Source of the DNA: Austropuccinia psidii
Taxonomy: Eukaryota > Basidiomycota > Pucciniomycetes > Pucciniales > Sphaerophragmiaceae
Direction of reading: 5' to 3'
DNA: 64,000 bases
Assembly (NCBI GenBank): GCA_023105745.1
Contig: JALGQZ010000006.1
Coordinates: forward strand, 34,861,686 to 34,925,685
The first letter of the stretch is position 1; each line of letters starts with the position of its first letter. This document shows positions 35,731 to 47,850 of the stretch, in pieces. Below the pieces are notes generated by a model. That model was not told the DNA's origin and did no database searches. It worked only from the letters and a program-made list of their open reading frames with translations. The translations under genes were made by a program, and so were the position numbers.

Positions 35731-36670
35731 TTATCTGAATTTGAGGTCACTGTCACTGATAATGGACTTATTCACTCCACAATTTGCTAATATGTTATTC
35801 AAAATTAACAATTCTTTGTCTGGAAGGCACCTAAAACTCTTCCTAAACCTTTCCACCATGACTAGGAAAGCATTGTGGTTTTCTTTGACTCCTGGGACAA
35901 TTCCTGTTACCCAGCCCATGTTAAAAATTTTCCATGGGTGCTTGGGATTCTCTATGTGTTGCAATAGTCTATATTTCTTCCCATTTTTCCTGTTTTATAT
36001 TTGTCATCTGTTGCAATCCCTGATGTATTCACTCAACTCTTTTTCCCACTAAGGCCACCAAGCTGTTTTGCTATCCTCTCTGTTCTTCTGTCTTCACTCA
36101 TGCATCCCATATAGGGGTAATCATTAAATTCTTGGAGAATCAGTGTGATATGATCTCTGTCTATGACTATGAGGGTAATAATGTGTTTATCCCTGTGGTA
36201 CAGGAGTACATAAATCAGGAAAAACTCTTTATCTTAAAGTACCTCAGCCAAGGTTTCTCTAAATGGGATTGCAGTTCTGGGATCCTATGTTCCTGTTTCA
36301 AGAGTGATGTCAGTATGCCAAATGGTTTGTGTTTTGTATAAGATCTATGCACTGAATTAACAGATTCAGCATGAATTTCCAAGGAGCATATCCTGAATAT
36401 TAGTGTTTCTTTATTCTCTGTTTCAGCATCCCCAATATCTAGAGTACCACTTTCTGGTGCCAACTTTGAGAACCTGAAGTTCTTTTTCCTGTATGTGTCC
36501 ATGAAGTTGGTAGTAACTTTTTCAGCTACCCCAGGGTCAAAAGAAAGGTTGCTTTTGAAGTTATCCACTAGCCATCTACTCAGGACATATTCATTTTTGT
36601 TTCTTTGAACTTCATTGTATATTACGGTCATTTTTCCTCTATACTCTTTTATTGCTATCTGCCACCTCAA
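35731..36670 (-). pseudogene. B2 pol: integrase core and linker
   Basis: 35731-35964 (minus) reads HIENPKHPWKIFNMGWVTG, then CGVNKSIISDSDLKFR. The first catalytic Asp of NMDWVTG has become Gly, while the second (SDSD) remains. 36215-36673 (minus) reads LRWQIAIKEYRGKMTVIY, then KNFRFSKLAPESGT, the linker between RNase H and integrase. The mutated active site and frame breaks make it inactive. Confidence 0.85.
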
Positions 36671-37060
36671 CATGTTCTCATTGTTTGTCTTAATGTTCAG
36701 TCAAGACTTGAAGGATTTTCAGTCTGTGTAAATTTCAAGGACTGAACTCTCCAGATATCAATGCTGTTTTTCCAGTTCCCATACTAGAAATAGGCATTAT
36801 GTCTGAGTTTATCCATATCTGGCCTATTAATGTTTTATTTTGATGGAAATATAACAGACTGAACCTTCTCTAGGTTCACCATCCACAATTTCTCTCTTGT
36901 GTAGGGCTTCTCCTAATCCTTGACTTCTAGATGTATCTAGGTAAAACCTGAATGGTAGCTCAAAGAAAGGTAAAATAAGCAAAGGTTCATTATTTACTTC
37001 ATATTTGATGCTTTCATATTCATGCCTCATTTCTTTGGTCATTTCAAAAAAATACTTTCA
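36671..37060 (-). pseudogene. B2 pol: RNase H
   Basis: 36827-37042 (minus) reads LLILPFFELPFRFYLDTSRS, then GLGEALHKREIVDGEPREG, matching B1 at 20215-20340 and keeping the first acidic residue (LDT). The later RNase H motifs fall in broken frames toward 36680. Confidence 0.8.
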
Positions 37061-37900
37061 AAAAAGCTTGTATAGGCTACTGGTTATGTGTTAAGAGTTC
37101 TTAATTTGGTTTATGTAGTAGCTGTAAATCTATACGAAAGACTGAAATTGTTTAATGTTCTTTGGTACTGGATTTTTCAGCCCTCCTGCTACTATTTTCT
37201 GCTCTATGGCCAGGCTAAGGGCTGAAACCTTTGTCCCAGTTGCAATAGTTCATGCTTTCCCAAGTTACACTTTTTAAGTGAAATTTTCATGTCAGTGGGG
37301 GTTAATTCCATCAAGACTCTCTCTATGTATTGCACAGGTTCTTCCCATTTCTATGATTATATGATAATATCATCAATGTAAACTACCCTCCAGAATTCCA
37401 ATATTTCCTCTCAAAAGATTGTGTCCATCATTCTTTGGAACTGGCCTTGTACATTCTTGATGTTAAATGGAATTCTGTTATACTCATATATACCCACATA
37501 GCATATGATTGTAACTACCTTCATGGAGCTTAACTTGACTTTATTCTGGTGAAATCCTTTTATGCAGTACATCTTGGGAATATATTAGGCTTTTGCCAAT
37601 TTTTCCAGGTAATGGGGTATCTTTGGTAAACTCTTACTGTCAGCTTTAGTTTAGCTTTTTGGTGCTCTGAAGTCTCCACAAAATCCATATTTTCCATAAT
37701 TCCAAGTGATTAGAACTGGTGTGGTTCCTTCCAAAGTCTCATTATTTCCAATATTCCTGATGAAATCCATATTATGGAGTTCATTGACATGTTTCTAAAC
37801 ATTTTTCCTTAGTTTCCAAGGTTTCAGGGTATGGAGGTCTTCTCATAATGGGTCAATGAGTTCTTTCTACATCCAGATATAATTCTATTTCATGGCCTCT
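37061..37900 (-). pseudogene. B2 pol: reverse transcriptase
   Basis: On the minus strand the palm motif VYIDDIII is readable at about 37356-37383 and is followed by a stop. Upstream, around 37430-37480, the MPFGIKN..FQRMMD region is seen in degraded form, and around 37620-37700 the LITWN..FCGDF region. It aligns with B1 19400-20135. Confidence 0.82.
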
Positions 37901-38890
37901 AATCCTTCCTAACAGTTCTTCCCCTATGGGAAAAACACTTGTCTATCCTTTCTCAGTGTTTTCAGTAAACTGAGTTTTTGTTTACTGGTGAGCTTAGAGC
38001 TCAATTTTGACTCCTTTCATCCATTCAGTAATTCTTCTAAGGAATCCTGGTGTGATATCTGGTATATATCAAGGGAAAGTTTAATCTCCTGTTTGGTACC
38101 TATGGTAATGTTCCTTTTTTTACTGTTTTCAATGTCAGTGCCATATGTCCTGTTGTAGTCTGTTCCTAGTAAAATACCTTGGATTTATGCAATTTAAAGC
38201 ACTAAAAACTCTTTATTGAGTCTAATGTTAGCCTTATTGTGGGGTATCATTAGGTTCATCTTGCCCAAAGCACTTTTGAAGTTTTTTGCTTTGGCAGGGA
38301 ATGGTTGAGTTCTTCAATTAGGAAAATGAATTTCCAAAGACTTTTTGCTACTATAGAGCAGTGTGCTCCACTGTAAATGATGAGTGGGTCTTAAAAATTG
38401 TCAACACAAACTGTAATCTTGGTGTTTTTGTCTTGTATATAGGCCATACCGTTATTGGGTTTTAATAAAAATGTCTTTGAAATCTTAATATTTTTGCAAA
38501 GGTTCTAGTTAGTGGTGTCCTGTGGTGGAATTTTCTAGCTGTATGTCCTGGATTTCTAACTTGGTTTCCTCTTTGTACTTAACTGGGATTTTGTCTATTG
38601 GTTCTTGTTCATAATCAGAGTTTTCTCTCATGGAATCACACATGGGATCTGAGTCCAATTCTCCTGCTTGAAGTTTTTCCCCTGTGACCTCTTCAATAGC
38701 ATAGATTTTCTCCTTCTCTTTGGGACAAGAGTCAGACTGGTGATCTGTGGATCCACAATTACACCAAGAAATATCTTTCTTAGATACTTCTCACATTTTT
38801 TATCCAGCTTTGTCTCTGTTGTCAAAGCTGAAATTTATGGTTTACTAATGTCACTCAAGTATCTCACAGATAATTCTTTAATTAAAAAAG
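37901..38890 (-). pseudogene. B2 pol protease and Gag zinc knuckle
   Basis: The minus strand at about 38340-38400 matches the B1 protease active-site region (the complement reads IYSGAH, with the catalytic Asp lost). At about 38720-38790 lies the knuckle: one frame reads CNCGSTDHQSDSC, where the spacing of the first two Cys is altered relative to B1's CKTC, so zinc binding is probably lost. An acidic stretch follows as in B1. Gag upstream of the knuckle is absent. Confidence 0.75.
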
Positions 38891-39115
38891 AATAATTGAA
38901 CAATAGCGTTTTAATATTAATAGAGTTATATTTATCAATGTATTAAAAAAAACCCTGAAGCTTATATTTACGATACAGAGTTATTCTTTGAGACAAAAGA
39001 ATATTATTTTGTATTATAAAAAACATTCAAAATTTATCAGTGGCAATTAAAATATAATGAAACCATGTTACAATACATAAAAAAAGAAAAGTGGTATAAT
39101 TTTATGTACCACTGG

Positions 39116-40491
39116 TGTCAGGGTGACTCTATGATATAGCTGTACAATGACAAATAAGAGCTATAACTCTGAGTGTCACACAAAAATAGAGATGATAATT
39201 AATATCAGGGATGGTTAAAAGGTCTATACTAAATAAATTTAGTGATGGTGAGTGCTTCTGATAGCCCTGGGTGCAGTGTTTGCCTGTTTCAAACCCTACA
39301 ATACTTAAGTTTAAAGTATACCTGTTTAAGTTCTAAGGGTACCACTTCTTTTGAGAAGTTATACCTCGTAAGAATATCAAAAACAGGATTCTGGATTTGC
39401 TTCCTGGTGAGGCAAAGCCTCCTTTTATCTTGTTCTGGGATAGTGGGAGGTGGTTTACCTCTGCACACGACCCTAGAGTGAAAATTCTATACATTCAATA
39501 CAGGCTAGTATTGGGTTGAAATGTGGTTTTAGAACCACAAGTAGTCATTTTTACCCTATGCAGGGTGAAAATTTTCAACAATGGAGTTTACAGGTGTATT
39601 CTGGTGCTCCTGACACGTCAGAAACTGTACAGAACCTGTAGGGACCTCTGTATTTGACTTAACTATGAGGTATTGAAGTATAAATAAGCTTCTGCGTCTG
39701 TTCGACACCTCATAATAATACTTATGGGATAGTATCCCACCATAAGGCTGTATTGTCCAAACTGTGGGATTTGGACCTTAAAACAGCCATAGCTTTGTCG
39801 GTTTTTGAGATATCAACCTCAAAATTGGTTCGGTGTGAAGCCCTGAATGTGTTCTACACAATGGTTCCTCATTTAATATGGTTATCATCAAAAATGGCAA
39901 AGTTATTCCATGTAGATGTTTTTTTTGTACATATGTATGTTTTGGCCAAAAGCTGTATTGGGCTTGTTTGCCCCATAGCTTTTTCTCTACTTGAGATATG
40001 AGGAAATGGATGGCACCATCAGATAGCCCTGATTGTGCCTCTTCCAAAAAGACCCCAATTTAGGTATCTCACACTAAAACTGTAGAAGTTAGATGAGAGG
40101 TGAATATTTTGTTCAACCTTATTTGGTATGAATTTTACCATAACTTCAGTAATATTGGTGCTAGCCAAGTTTGGCTGGTACCATTGGATAGCCCTGGCTT
40201 AGAGCTTCATTTTGCATACCCACTTGATGGGGTTAAGCCTCTTACTCTGTATTTCAGATGAGAGGTGAAAATTAAGGTTTATGCTCAGCAGTAACTTTGA
40301 GCATTAATAACTTTGTTATTCTTTGTCCTATGGTGATGGGACTTATATTTTCAGAAATAGGTGTGGTCCTCATTCTTATGATACCTTTTGAGCTAATTTG
40401 GCTCACCTCCATGTTTTGGTGGTATATTGGCTATACCATTGATTTATGGTATATTGGCTGTCATGCTTGTGCTCTGATTTTGAGTCACAGG
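39116..40491 (-). repeat. LTR-B of B2 (5' LTR)
   Basis: On the plus strand it starts TGTCAGGGTGACTCTATGAT (complement of the LTR end) and reaches GATTTTGAGTCACAGG near 40490 (complement of the LTR start). It includes CATGTAGATG and ACCATAGGACAAAG (compare 22498-22512, complement). About 1.37 kb. The terminal bases adjoin another LTR-B fragment, so the exact end is uncertain. Confidence 0.82.
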
Positions 40492-40492
40492 C

Positions 40493-41601
40493 ACCTGATT
40501 ATTTTACTAAACTAGAACTGTTTTTAAAAAGCTGTACTACTTGGAAATTCAAGAGTCTGGAAGGAGCTTTTCTTTTGGGAAGAGGAAGGTCCCTTCTTAT
40601 CCTAAAAATGGGTGGAAAGGGCCTCTGGTCTTGTCCATGTGGAAAGAGAGAAGATTTTTCACTTTGAAGAACAGCCTCTTCTCACTTATCCTCAATACAG
40701 GATGAAAATTTACATCTTGGGTCCTTAAAGATGTGTTCTGACATCCCAGAAATGTAGAATGCTGTATAGCACATGTCACTGGATCCTTTATTTTTCATAT
40801 CATGAGTTATTAAATTATCAACACAATTGTTTTTGGTGATGAAAATTCAAATTAATACTTGTGGGATACCATCTCACGGTATTGGATTTTATCAAATATT
40901 TTGGATTTTTGACCTCAAAGCTGCTATAAATTTGTCATTTTTTAAGATAGAGAGCTCAAAATTGGCTGTTTTGGATCCTTTGATGGGATATAACAAATGG
41001 TTCCAAATTTGGTATGGCTAATAATTAGATTCTATTTCTGACTTATGGATTTATTATCAATCCTTTATTAAGTTTTTTCTCAATAACCTTTGTTCTAGAT
41101 AAGATGTGGGGAAATGGATGGCACCATCAGAAAGGTCTGGTTGTTATCTTTCCAAAAATACCCACTGTGGGTATCTCAAACTAAAACTGTATAATGAAAT
41201 GAGAAATCAATGTCTTCTTTGACTTTATTTGTATTTTGTTTGGCTTTGAACTCTATAGTTTTGATTATAGCTTCATTTTCTTGGTACTATTTGATAGAAA
41301 TGGCTGAGAGCTTCAATTTTAACACCAATTTCCTAGGGCTCTTCCTCTTCCTTTGAATCTTAGATGAGAGTGAAAAACCAAGGTTCATAACAACTTCTTT
41401 AGTTTAGCCTGAATAAATTTGTCATTGTTTTCCTTAATTTTATGGGAGATAGTTCTTTGTAAAGGGTTTAATTTCCATTTTTTTGGTACCATTTATCTGT
41501 TTTTTGGGCTCAGATCAAATTTTGGTAGTATCTTTCTCTACCATTGATTTATGGTTTTTTCCTTTTATGCTTATGCTCTGGTTTTCTTTCATAGTCTTAC
41601 A
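40493..41601 (-). repeat. LTR-B fragment of a further minus-strand copy (B4)
   Basis: It begins inside the LTR (ACCTGATTATTTTAC, complement of the GTAAAAT..CAGGT region) and runs to CATAGTCTTACA at 41601, the diverged complement of the LTR start. It contains GAAGGTCCCTTCTTATCC and TGTCACTGGATCC. It lacks the distal LTR part. Confidence 0.78.
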
Positions 41602-42040
41602 TAACCTCCATTTAAAGAATGCTCATCATCTATGAGACTTTTCAGACATCCTAGAGACTCTTAATTTTCTGAGATGAATTCCACCATTTGGTTTTTCATC
41701 TTCTTATAAGAATTTATCCTTATCAGCTGCCTGGCTCTTGAGTATCACAAGATACTGTCTATGGTCTTTCCCATTGAGTTGGCTCTTCCTGAATTTAATT
41801 ATTTATTTCAATGGGCCAGTGCATTATTCTACTTCCAATGATTCCTGTGGGGAAAGGCTGGGTAGTAAGTACCTATTCAGTCTGTACTCACATTTGCAAT
41901 TGCAGGAAAATGAGAACCTCTATATATCAAAAGAGAATTTGTTTGATATCTCTATGAATTATATGAAGAGCAAATGTGGATTTAGCCTTCTAGCACCAAA
42001 TACTTTCTTAAGGAGGATAATTTAACTTATGATTACAGAA
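41602..42040 (-). pseudogene. B4 internal remnant (purine tract and end of pol)
   Basis: TAACCTCCATTTAAAGAATG followed by CTCATCATCTATGAGACTTT matches the complement of the B1 purine tract and pol end, and GATACTGTCTATGGTCTTTC matches 34950-34970 of B2. Beyond about 41800 the match fades. Confidence 0.65.
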
Positions 42041-43550
42041 TGACTTTGTATCAACTATCCCACCTTTCTGTTTAATTATTTTTCTTCAATAATATCAATT
42101 TCAACTCTTTCCTTTATTCTCAGAAATTGAATTTCAATTTAAAATTCCTCTTCAATTTTCCTGAAATTTATTTTTCTCTTAAAATTGTTTTTCTGAACAT
42201 TTCTAGTCATTTTCTTCCATTAATATTTCGCTCAGGCGGGCCAAAGCTTAATTTTGATTTCTAAAATTGGTTTCAAAATTTCTTATATACATGATATCCA
42301 TTAATCAATATTCATAGTTGTGTTTTTAAAGAATTTTGATTTTGAGAAAGATTTCATTTTCTATTGATCTTGATTGATTCATTTTAACTTCAAGAAATTG
42401 ATTTACCTGAATATTTGCTTTATTTCATTTGATTTATTGATTGACTTTTTCCAAGAATTCATTTACTTTGATTGATTTTCCCCAAGTAATTGTTGATTTT
42501 TTCATTTTTACGTACAGATATTGAATCAAATTTTTTCAAGCTTTCCATATTTAATTTACCTTGATTTTCTCATATTCAAATTATTATATTATCTTAATTT
42601 CTCATTTTATTTTATTCTTAATATCTTACTACTAGGAAAATATATGATTTAAAAGAAATAAATGATTAATTAACCGTTGAAAGTGGTTTTAAATAATACT
42701 TACCATATTTTCCATTGGAGAATGAATATTTCTCTTTATTAGTATTAAAATATCAAAGACTTTTTTTAGAAGATGAAAAACTCTCTTTATTTGAATTAAG
42801 ATTAACTTCTAATATTACTGAGTCCTCAAAACAATCCTCTCAAGATCAGGTTGAAATCCATTATTGACCACAGTCCAAAATTCTTTTTATCAAAGGATTT
42901 CTTTTAAATCTTGGCTATCTCTGAGCTAAAATATTAATTCATTATGTGAGTATAAACATGAAATTAAATTGATTTTTAAAAATAACTCCCTTCAAATCTA
43001 TAAATCTTGATCTAATACAAAAAGCCATTGAAACCCAATTTAAAGGGAAACTTCAGTATATTATTCTGAAATATTTTAGCTAAATCAATATTGGTGAGGA
43101 CTTTGAGAAAGACACTTTTTAAATTTTGTTGATTAAACGTTTTATTCAAGTCTATGTAATTCCATCATCATAAGGAGCTTTAATGTTTAATTTCATTTTT
43201 TAACTCATAAGTATTCTAATAGAACAGATTTTTTCTTGATTTAATTCATTATTATTGGAATTTAGAAATACCATCCAACACCATAAGAATCGAATATAGT
43301 CCTCACATTTCAGCATATATATTCTTAGAGAACTAAAACATTGAGATCCGCTTGCAGAAATTTCAGATATGATCTTGTGAGCACAGGAGGTTCCTCTCTG
43401 CTGAAATAGTGAAGACTTAGGCAGAGCAAGGAGTTCAAAGAAAAGACTGAAAGTTGAAATGCCAGCTCATATTAAGGTACAACAAAGGCCCAAGTACATT
43501 AGCTTCAAAGAGAATTCAAAAAGATGAGGAGAAACAGAAGGCAACTGAAA
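42041..43550. other. AT-rich stretch with no recognised gene
   Basis: Strongly AT-rich with many TTGATTTT/AATTTC words. No open frame above about 60 codons and no LTR boundaries that I can pair. It may be an old LTR or leader of an unrecognised element. Confidence 0.45.
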
Positions 43551-43922
43551 TGAACTTGAGTGAAAAATATTCATACTTACCTCCAAGACAGCCTCATGTA
43601 TCTGCATGGTTCAAGGATGAGATAGAAGTTTGAACTGATTCTCAGAATAATGGTTTAAAAGAAATTGAAAGAGTCATTTGGGTCAAGAATGTAAAGGTGC
43701 ATGAGATATTGGAAGAATGGGTCCAGAAAGAATTGAAGCAATATATTGTGTGAACTGGTCATTTAGTCTGTGAAAAATGGAAGTACTCTGCACAATTATT
43801 TGGTATTCCAAGAAATCTTTGGCTCAGTCTTTCCAAATATTCATTCAAGGATCAAGAAACCTACATAATTCTAAGAATTATGGACAAGAAGCTTCAAGAA
43901 ATGAAATTAATGTTACAAATGT
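43551..43922 (+). pseudogene. Decayed coding remnant, unidentified
   Basis: One frame stays readable for about 115 codons with only two TGA stops before the terminal TAG: SYLPPRQPHVSAWFKDEIEV, stop, then KEIERVIWVKNVKVHEILEE, then a second stop and EKWKYSAQLFGIPRNLW. Charged and aromatic residues are spaced as in a real protein, and the frame is far longer than expected in such AT-rich DNA. I do not recognise the family. It could be the Gag of another retrotransposon or a transposase. Confidence 0.4.
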
Positions 43923-45769
43923 AGTCAGCTTCTTAATTTAAATCCCATGAGATTACAAACCTAAATACATTTTAAATATGAATGAAACTACACTGGGCTC
44001 TTTTATGCATAAGTAAACGAAAATAATATTTATTTTAGAATTTGTGCTAAAATATTTGTTTTGGACTGCAACTGATAAAGGCTTATCTTATACTCAAGCA
44101 AATGGCATTGATTCAAAAATAATTTTCATTGGAATGGCATTGGGGTGTAACTTAACATGAACTAAATTCCTAGTTGAAAGTATGAAAGGCCCCGATTCTT
44201 TCAGAAAAGTATGACTCTAAAAGAATTGAAAGATTTCCCTTCCCTTAGATAAGCTTAAGAGACATGAGCCACCACAATCACACACATCACCTCCTTTAGT
44301 CCAAACCTTATGGCACAAATTCAGTCCCGGGATGCAGTAATAACAAGATAATTGAAATTTAATTCACATAAACTGGTTATTTTATTGTTTACTCAAAATC
44401 ACAACAAAAATATGAAAATGAACCACATATACAACATAGATCATCTATTGAAATTTGGATTTTTTGTATTCCATGTAATGCAATCACAAATTCAAAAATC
44501 TATAATTTCTTATCTCATACAAATATTATTTTGAACCCTGATTTGATACCATTCATCCTTGAATAACTCAAGCTGAAGAATTGATGAAAAAGAAAATAAG
44601 AGATTGGAAACAATGGGTGTAATTACACAGTGAAACTGAGTGTCAATTTCAGAGCTTCCCAATCCAGAACATGAAAATGAATGTGAAATATTATCTATGG
44701 CTGTGATTTTTGAGAAAAAAGATTCTGTTACTCAAGAGGAGGATTAACTTCACTGTGAGGAAGCATCAATCCCAATACGTTGTTTATCCAAAGTTCAAAA
44801 TTCACTCAATTGGATTATGAACTATATTCATTCTTTTTCTTCAAGGGATACCAATCACTCAAATGAAAAATTGGAGGCTTTTAATGGTTTTCTTGACTCT
44901 CAGGCCCCCAATTGTGGTAAGCAGAAGTCATTTATGGACTCTCTAGTTCATGATTAAATCAATTGGATGTGTGATCCACTCTATCTCTATCATGGCTGGC
45001 ATATCTTTCTACAGTGCTTGACTCTAGAAATAAAGTCTTAAAACTTTCCTCCCTTATCATGAAACATATGGGTATTCATGTATGGTTTTTTGCAGATGTG
45101 TTAAAGTAATACAGGCTTATGGGTTTGTAATATGTGTCATGGTAGGCCTTCTCAGGTCCCATAACTTTTCTTAATCCTTGCAAAGGCTGTCCACCAACAT
45201 GTATGGGTTTTGAAAAGCTCTATTGTATATTTATTTTTAAGGTGTGTACTTTTAAGGCCCATATTTTTTTCCACATATTGATGTAAAACTCGCTGGAAAT
45301 TCTTTTTAAATAAACTCTGATGTTACATTTTTAAATATTCTACTCATTTTAATCCTCTCAAAAATATTCCCTTTGTTGTTGAGATGATATAATTTTGATT
45401 CAAAATATTCTTACCTTAACATAAGAATATTTTTGATAGAATGAGTTGAGCTCATTTTTTTCTTATTTCGAAGAAAAAAGTCAGTTTAATTATCACAGTT
45501 TTTATTCCTTTGATAATCATTCTAATTAAGTATTACAATATATAAAATTAATTGAGACTATAATTATTAATTAATTTTTTTATCACTAAAATTTTCATTT
45601 CAATAGGTATGAAATCTCAACGCAGATCGTACAGTACAGTAGAGAAACAAATTGATGCGACTTATTTATAAGCTTCAAATTCCAATATTGCAGCGTTGTT
45701 ACCAGCCAATATCATAACGATATAGTCGTAAAATCAGGTGAAAGCACAAATATTGCGAAAGGAATAAAT
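43923..45769. other. Stretch with no recognised gene
   Basis: No convincing open frame. Some purine-rich segments (44560-44780) look like decayed coding sequence continuing the remnant at 43551-43922, but no frame holds. The right edge (45765-45769, TAAAT) is the expected target site of copia-1. Confidence 0.4.
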
Positions 45770-46348
45770 TGTAAATTCTCAACAAACTAAGAGTGTTATA
45801 TTAATGCAATGAAACAGTTATAAGTGAGAAATGAAACTATTATGTACCTAAGAGTGAACAACTGTAGATAAAAGATTGAGTAGATAAGTACAACGTAGAG
45901 TAATATCACTATTACAACTAATATCAAACGAAAGTAAGCAAAGATAACATGAATGAGAAAGTATAAAGTACCAACCAGATGCTATTTAATCACACAAATA
46001 TAACAAAAGAACTAATTAACACACTGTATCTCAAAGATCAGTGACCAAACTACTACATAGGGAAGTCAGTAATCACATCAGTCTTAAACTACGAATAAAG
46101 AACAGACAAACCACTATTAAGTGTACGTATTTAGTATGATAATAGAAAGATGATAATAATAAAAAGTATGATTGAATCTGCTCTACTTGTTTCAATCTTG
46201 AGGCATGCTCTTTTATAAAGAATTCTAGTACTTATCACCGTGGCACTGATAATTGTGTTTCATTTTCTTAACTGCGCGCAGTGTGATCTCATTTCTTAAC
46301 GGAGTGATTTAATTGCTCACGGACTAGGAGAGATCACCTCTTTTAACA
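45770..46348 (-). repeat. Copia-1 3' LTR
   Basis: 579 bp; on the minus strand it starts TGTTAAAAGAGG after an AAGGGGGG tract (46349-46356) and ends GAGAATTTACA at 45770. Its last 135 bp reappear at 55455-55589, with two differences. Confidence 0.88.
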
Positions 46349-47850
46349 CCCCCCTTGTCTTCCATCCGGAGCAATTTTAGTTCTATTAATGCTCGACTAA
46401 TTGCAGGACGACTGACTGCTTTCGTGAGAAAGTCGGCTAACATTTCTTCGGTTGGTGTGTAGGTGAGAAGAACTATTTTTCTTTCTATTATTTCTCGAAT
46501 AAAGTGAAGTTGAATATCGACGTGTTTCATTCTTCGCGAGTTAGTATTGCAGTCACTGTTGGCAGTGTCAATACATCCTTGATTATCCTCATGAATCAGT
46601 AAGGCTTCCTTCATAATGAGAATACCAATTTCTTCAGAGAATTGTTTGAACCACATAAGTTTGCTGATTAAGTCGTTAATAGCTTTATACTCAGCTTCAG
46701 CTGAGGAAAGAGACACCGTCGGTTGTTTCCTAGTTTTCCAAATAACTAGATTACCGGAGAAGAGAATTAAGTACCCAGTAGTTGAACGACGAGTTATCCT
46801 ACAATTTCCCCAATCAGCGTCCGAATAGGCAACAGGAGACTTCACAATATTTTTGCTGTATACTAATCCTAAATGATGAGTTCCCTTCAGGTATTTTAGT
46901 ACATGTAAGAAAGCCTTCCAATGTTGTATGCCGGGATTTTCCAAAAATTGTGAGAGGGCACTGATGGAGTATGAGAGATCCGGTCTGGTGGCAGTGCTAA
47001 GATAGCTGAGACTTCCTACAGCACTTCGATAGTTGATTTTAAGAGATAAAAATTCTTGTTTTTCTGATTCGGATGCGGCTTCAAAGTGAACATTGGGAAT
47101 GAGTGGTGTTGCTACTGGCTTGCAATTCGTCATTCCATAACTTTCAAGGAGTGAATCGATGTAGTGACTTTGAGTTAATGTAATGGCGTCAGGTTTGTGG
47201 ATGATCTTAATGCCCAACATTAAATCTGCTTGTCCCAATAGTTTTGTTTGAAATTCACCTTCGATTGCCTTTTTGAATTGTGTTGATTCTTTTCCAAAAA
47301 TTCCTATATCATCAACATGTACGAACAGCCAAATGGGTTCCTTCTCTTCTAAGTAAAACACACATGAATCAGCTTTTGAGACACGAAAACCAATCTTCAA
47401 TAACCAAGTTGACAGTCGTCGATACCAAGCCAAGGGGGCTTGTTTAAGACCATAAATTGCCTTTTTTAGTTTTAGACACGTGTTTCTTTTATCTCTGTCA
47501 AATCCTTGAGGAATTGTTAAGTACACTTCTTCTTCCAGTGGGGCATTCAAGAATGCGCTTTTGATATCAAGTTGCTCAAATTGAAGGTTCATAGCAGCTG
47601 CGTACGCTATTAATGTTCTTAATGAATTCAATCGTCCAGTCGGTGCAAATGTTTTTGAGTGATCTTTTCCTTGAGTTTGAGAAAACCCCTGGGCACACAA
47701 GCGAGCTTTGTGCTGAATGATTTGATTTTTTTTGTCTTTTTTTGTTTTGAACACCCACGTTGTGCCTATGAGTTTAAAATCCTTTTCAATAGGAACTTCT
47801 TCCCAAACTTCCAGTTCAATAATACTTTGTATTTCTTTCTTTATTGCTTT
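46324..47850 (-). CDS. Copia-1 polyprotein, reverse transcriptase and RNase H part
   Basis: The open stretch from 47754 (476 codons, entered from upstream in the same frame after one TAA at 47851-47853) carries the copia reverse transcriptase: HKARLCAQGFSQTQG, QLDIKSAFLNAPLEEE (first catalytic Asp) and FVHVDDIGIFG (Asp pair). RNase H follows with YSDADWGNCRITRRSTTGY, SSAEAEYKA, HEDNQGCID and MKHVDIQLHFIRE, so all acidic residues are kept. The last codons run 25 bp into the LTR. Only the one stop separates it from the integrase part, so it was active recently. It copies the element RNA into DNA inside the virus-like particle. Confidence 0.93.
   Translation of the reverse strand, partial: KAIKKEIQSIIELEVWEEVPIEKDFKLIGTTWVFKTKKDKKNQIIQHKARLCAQGFSQTQGKDHSKTFAPTGRLNSLRTLIAYAAAMNLQFEQLDIKSAFLNAPLEEEVYLTIPQGFDRDKRNTCLKLKKAIYGLKQAPLAWYRRLSTWLLKIGFRVSKADSCVFYLEEKEPIWLFVHVDDIGIFGKESTQFKKAIEGEFQTKLLGQADLMLGIKIIHKPDAITLTQSHYIDSLLESYGMTNCKPVATPLIPNVHFEAASESEKQEFLSLKINYRSAVGSLSYLSTATRPDLSYSISALSQFLENPGIQHWKAFLHVLKYLKGTHHLGLVYSKNIVKSPVAYSDADWGNCRITRRSTTGYLILFSGNLVIWKTRKQPTVSLSSAEAEYKAINDLISKLMWFKQFSEEIGILIMKEALLIHEDNQGCIDTANSDCNTNSRRMKHVDIQLHFIREIIERKIVLLTYTPTEEMLADFLTKAVSRPAISRALIELKLLRMEDKGGVKRGDLS

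Larger units (their letters stand above)
31656..40491 (-). mobile_element. Element B2: minus-strand family-B Ty3/gypsy element, internally deleted
   Basis: Read on the minus strand: 5' LTR (40491-39116), a short remnant of leader and gag, protease to integrase (about 38830-35200), chromodomain tail, a purine tract complementary to 34801-34816, and 3' LTR (34800-31656). The internal part is about 4.3 kb, against about 6.7 kb in B1 once its nested LTR is removed, so most of Gag is gone. A diverged solo LTR-A (32186-33980) interrupts the 3' LTR. All reading frames are broken. Confidence 0.85.
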
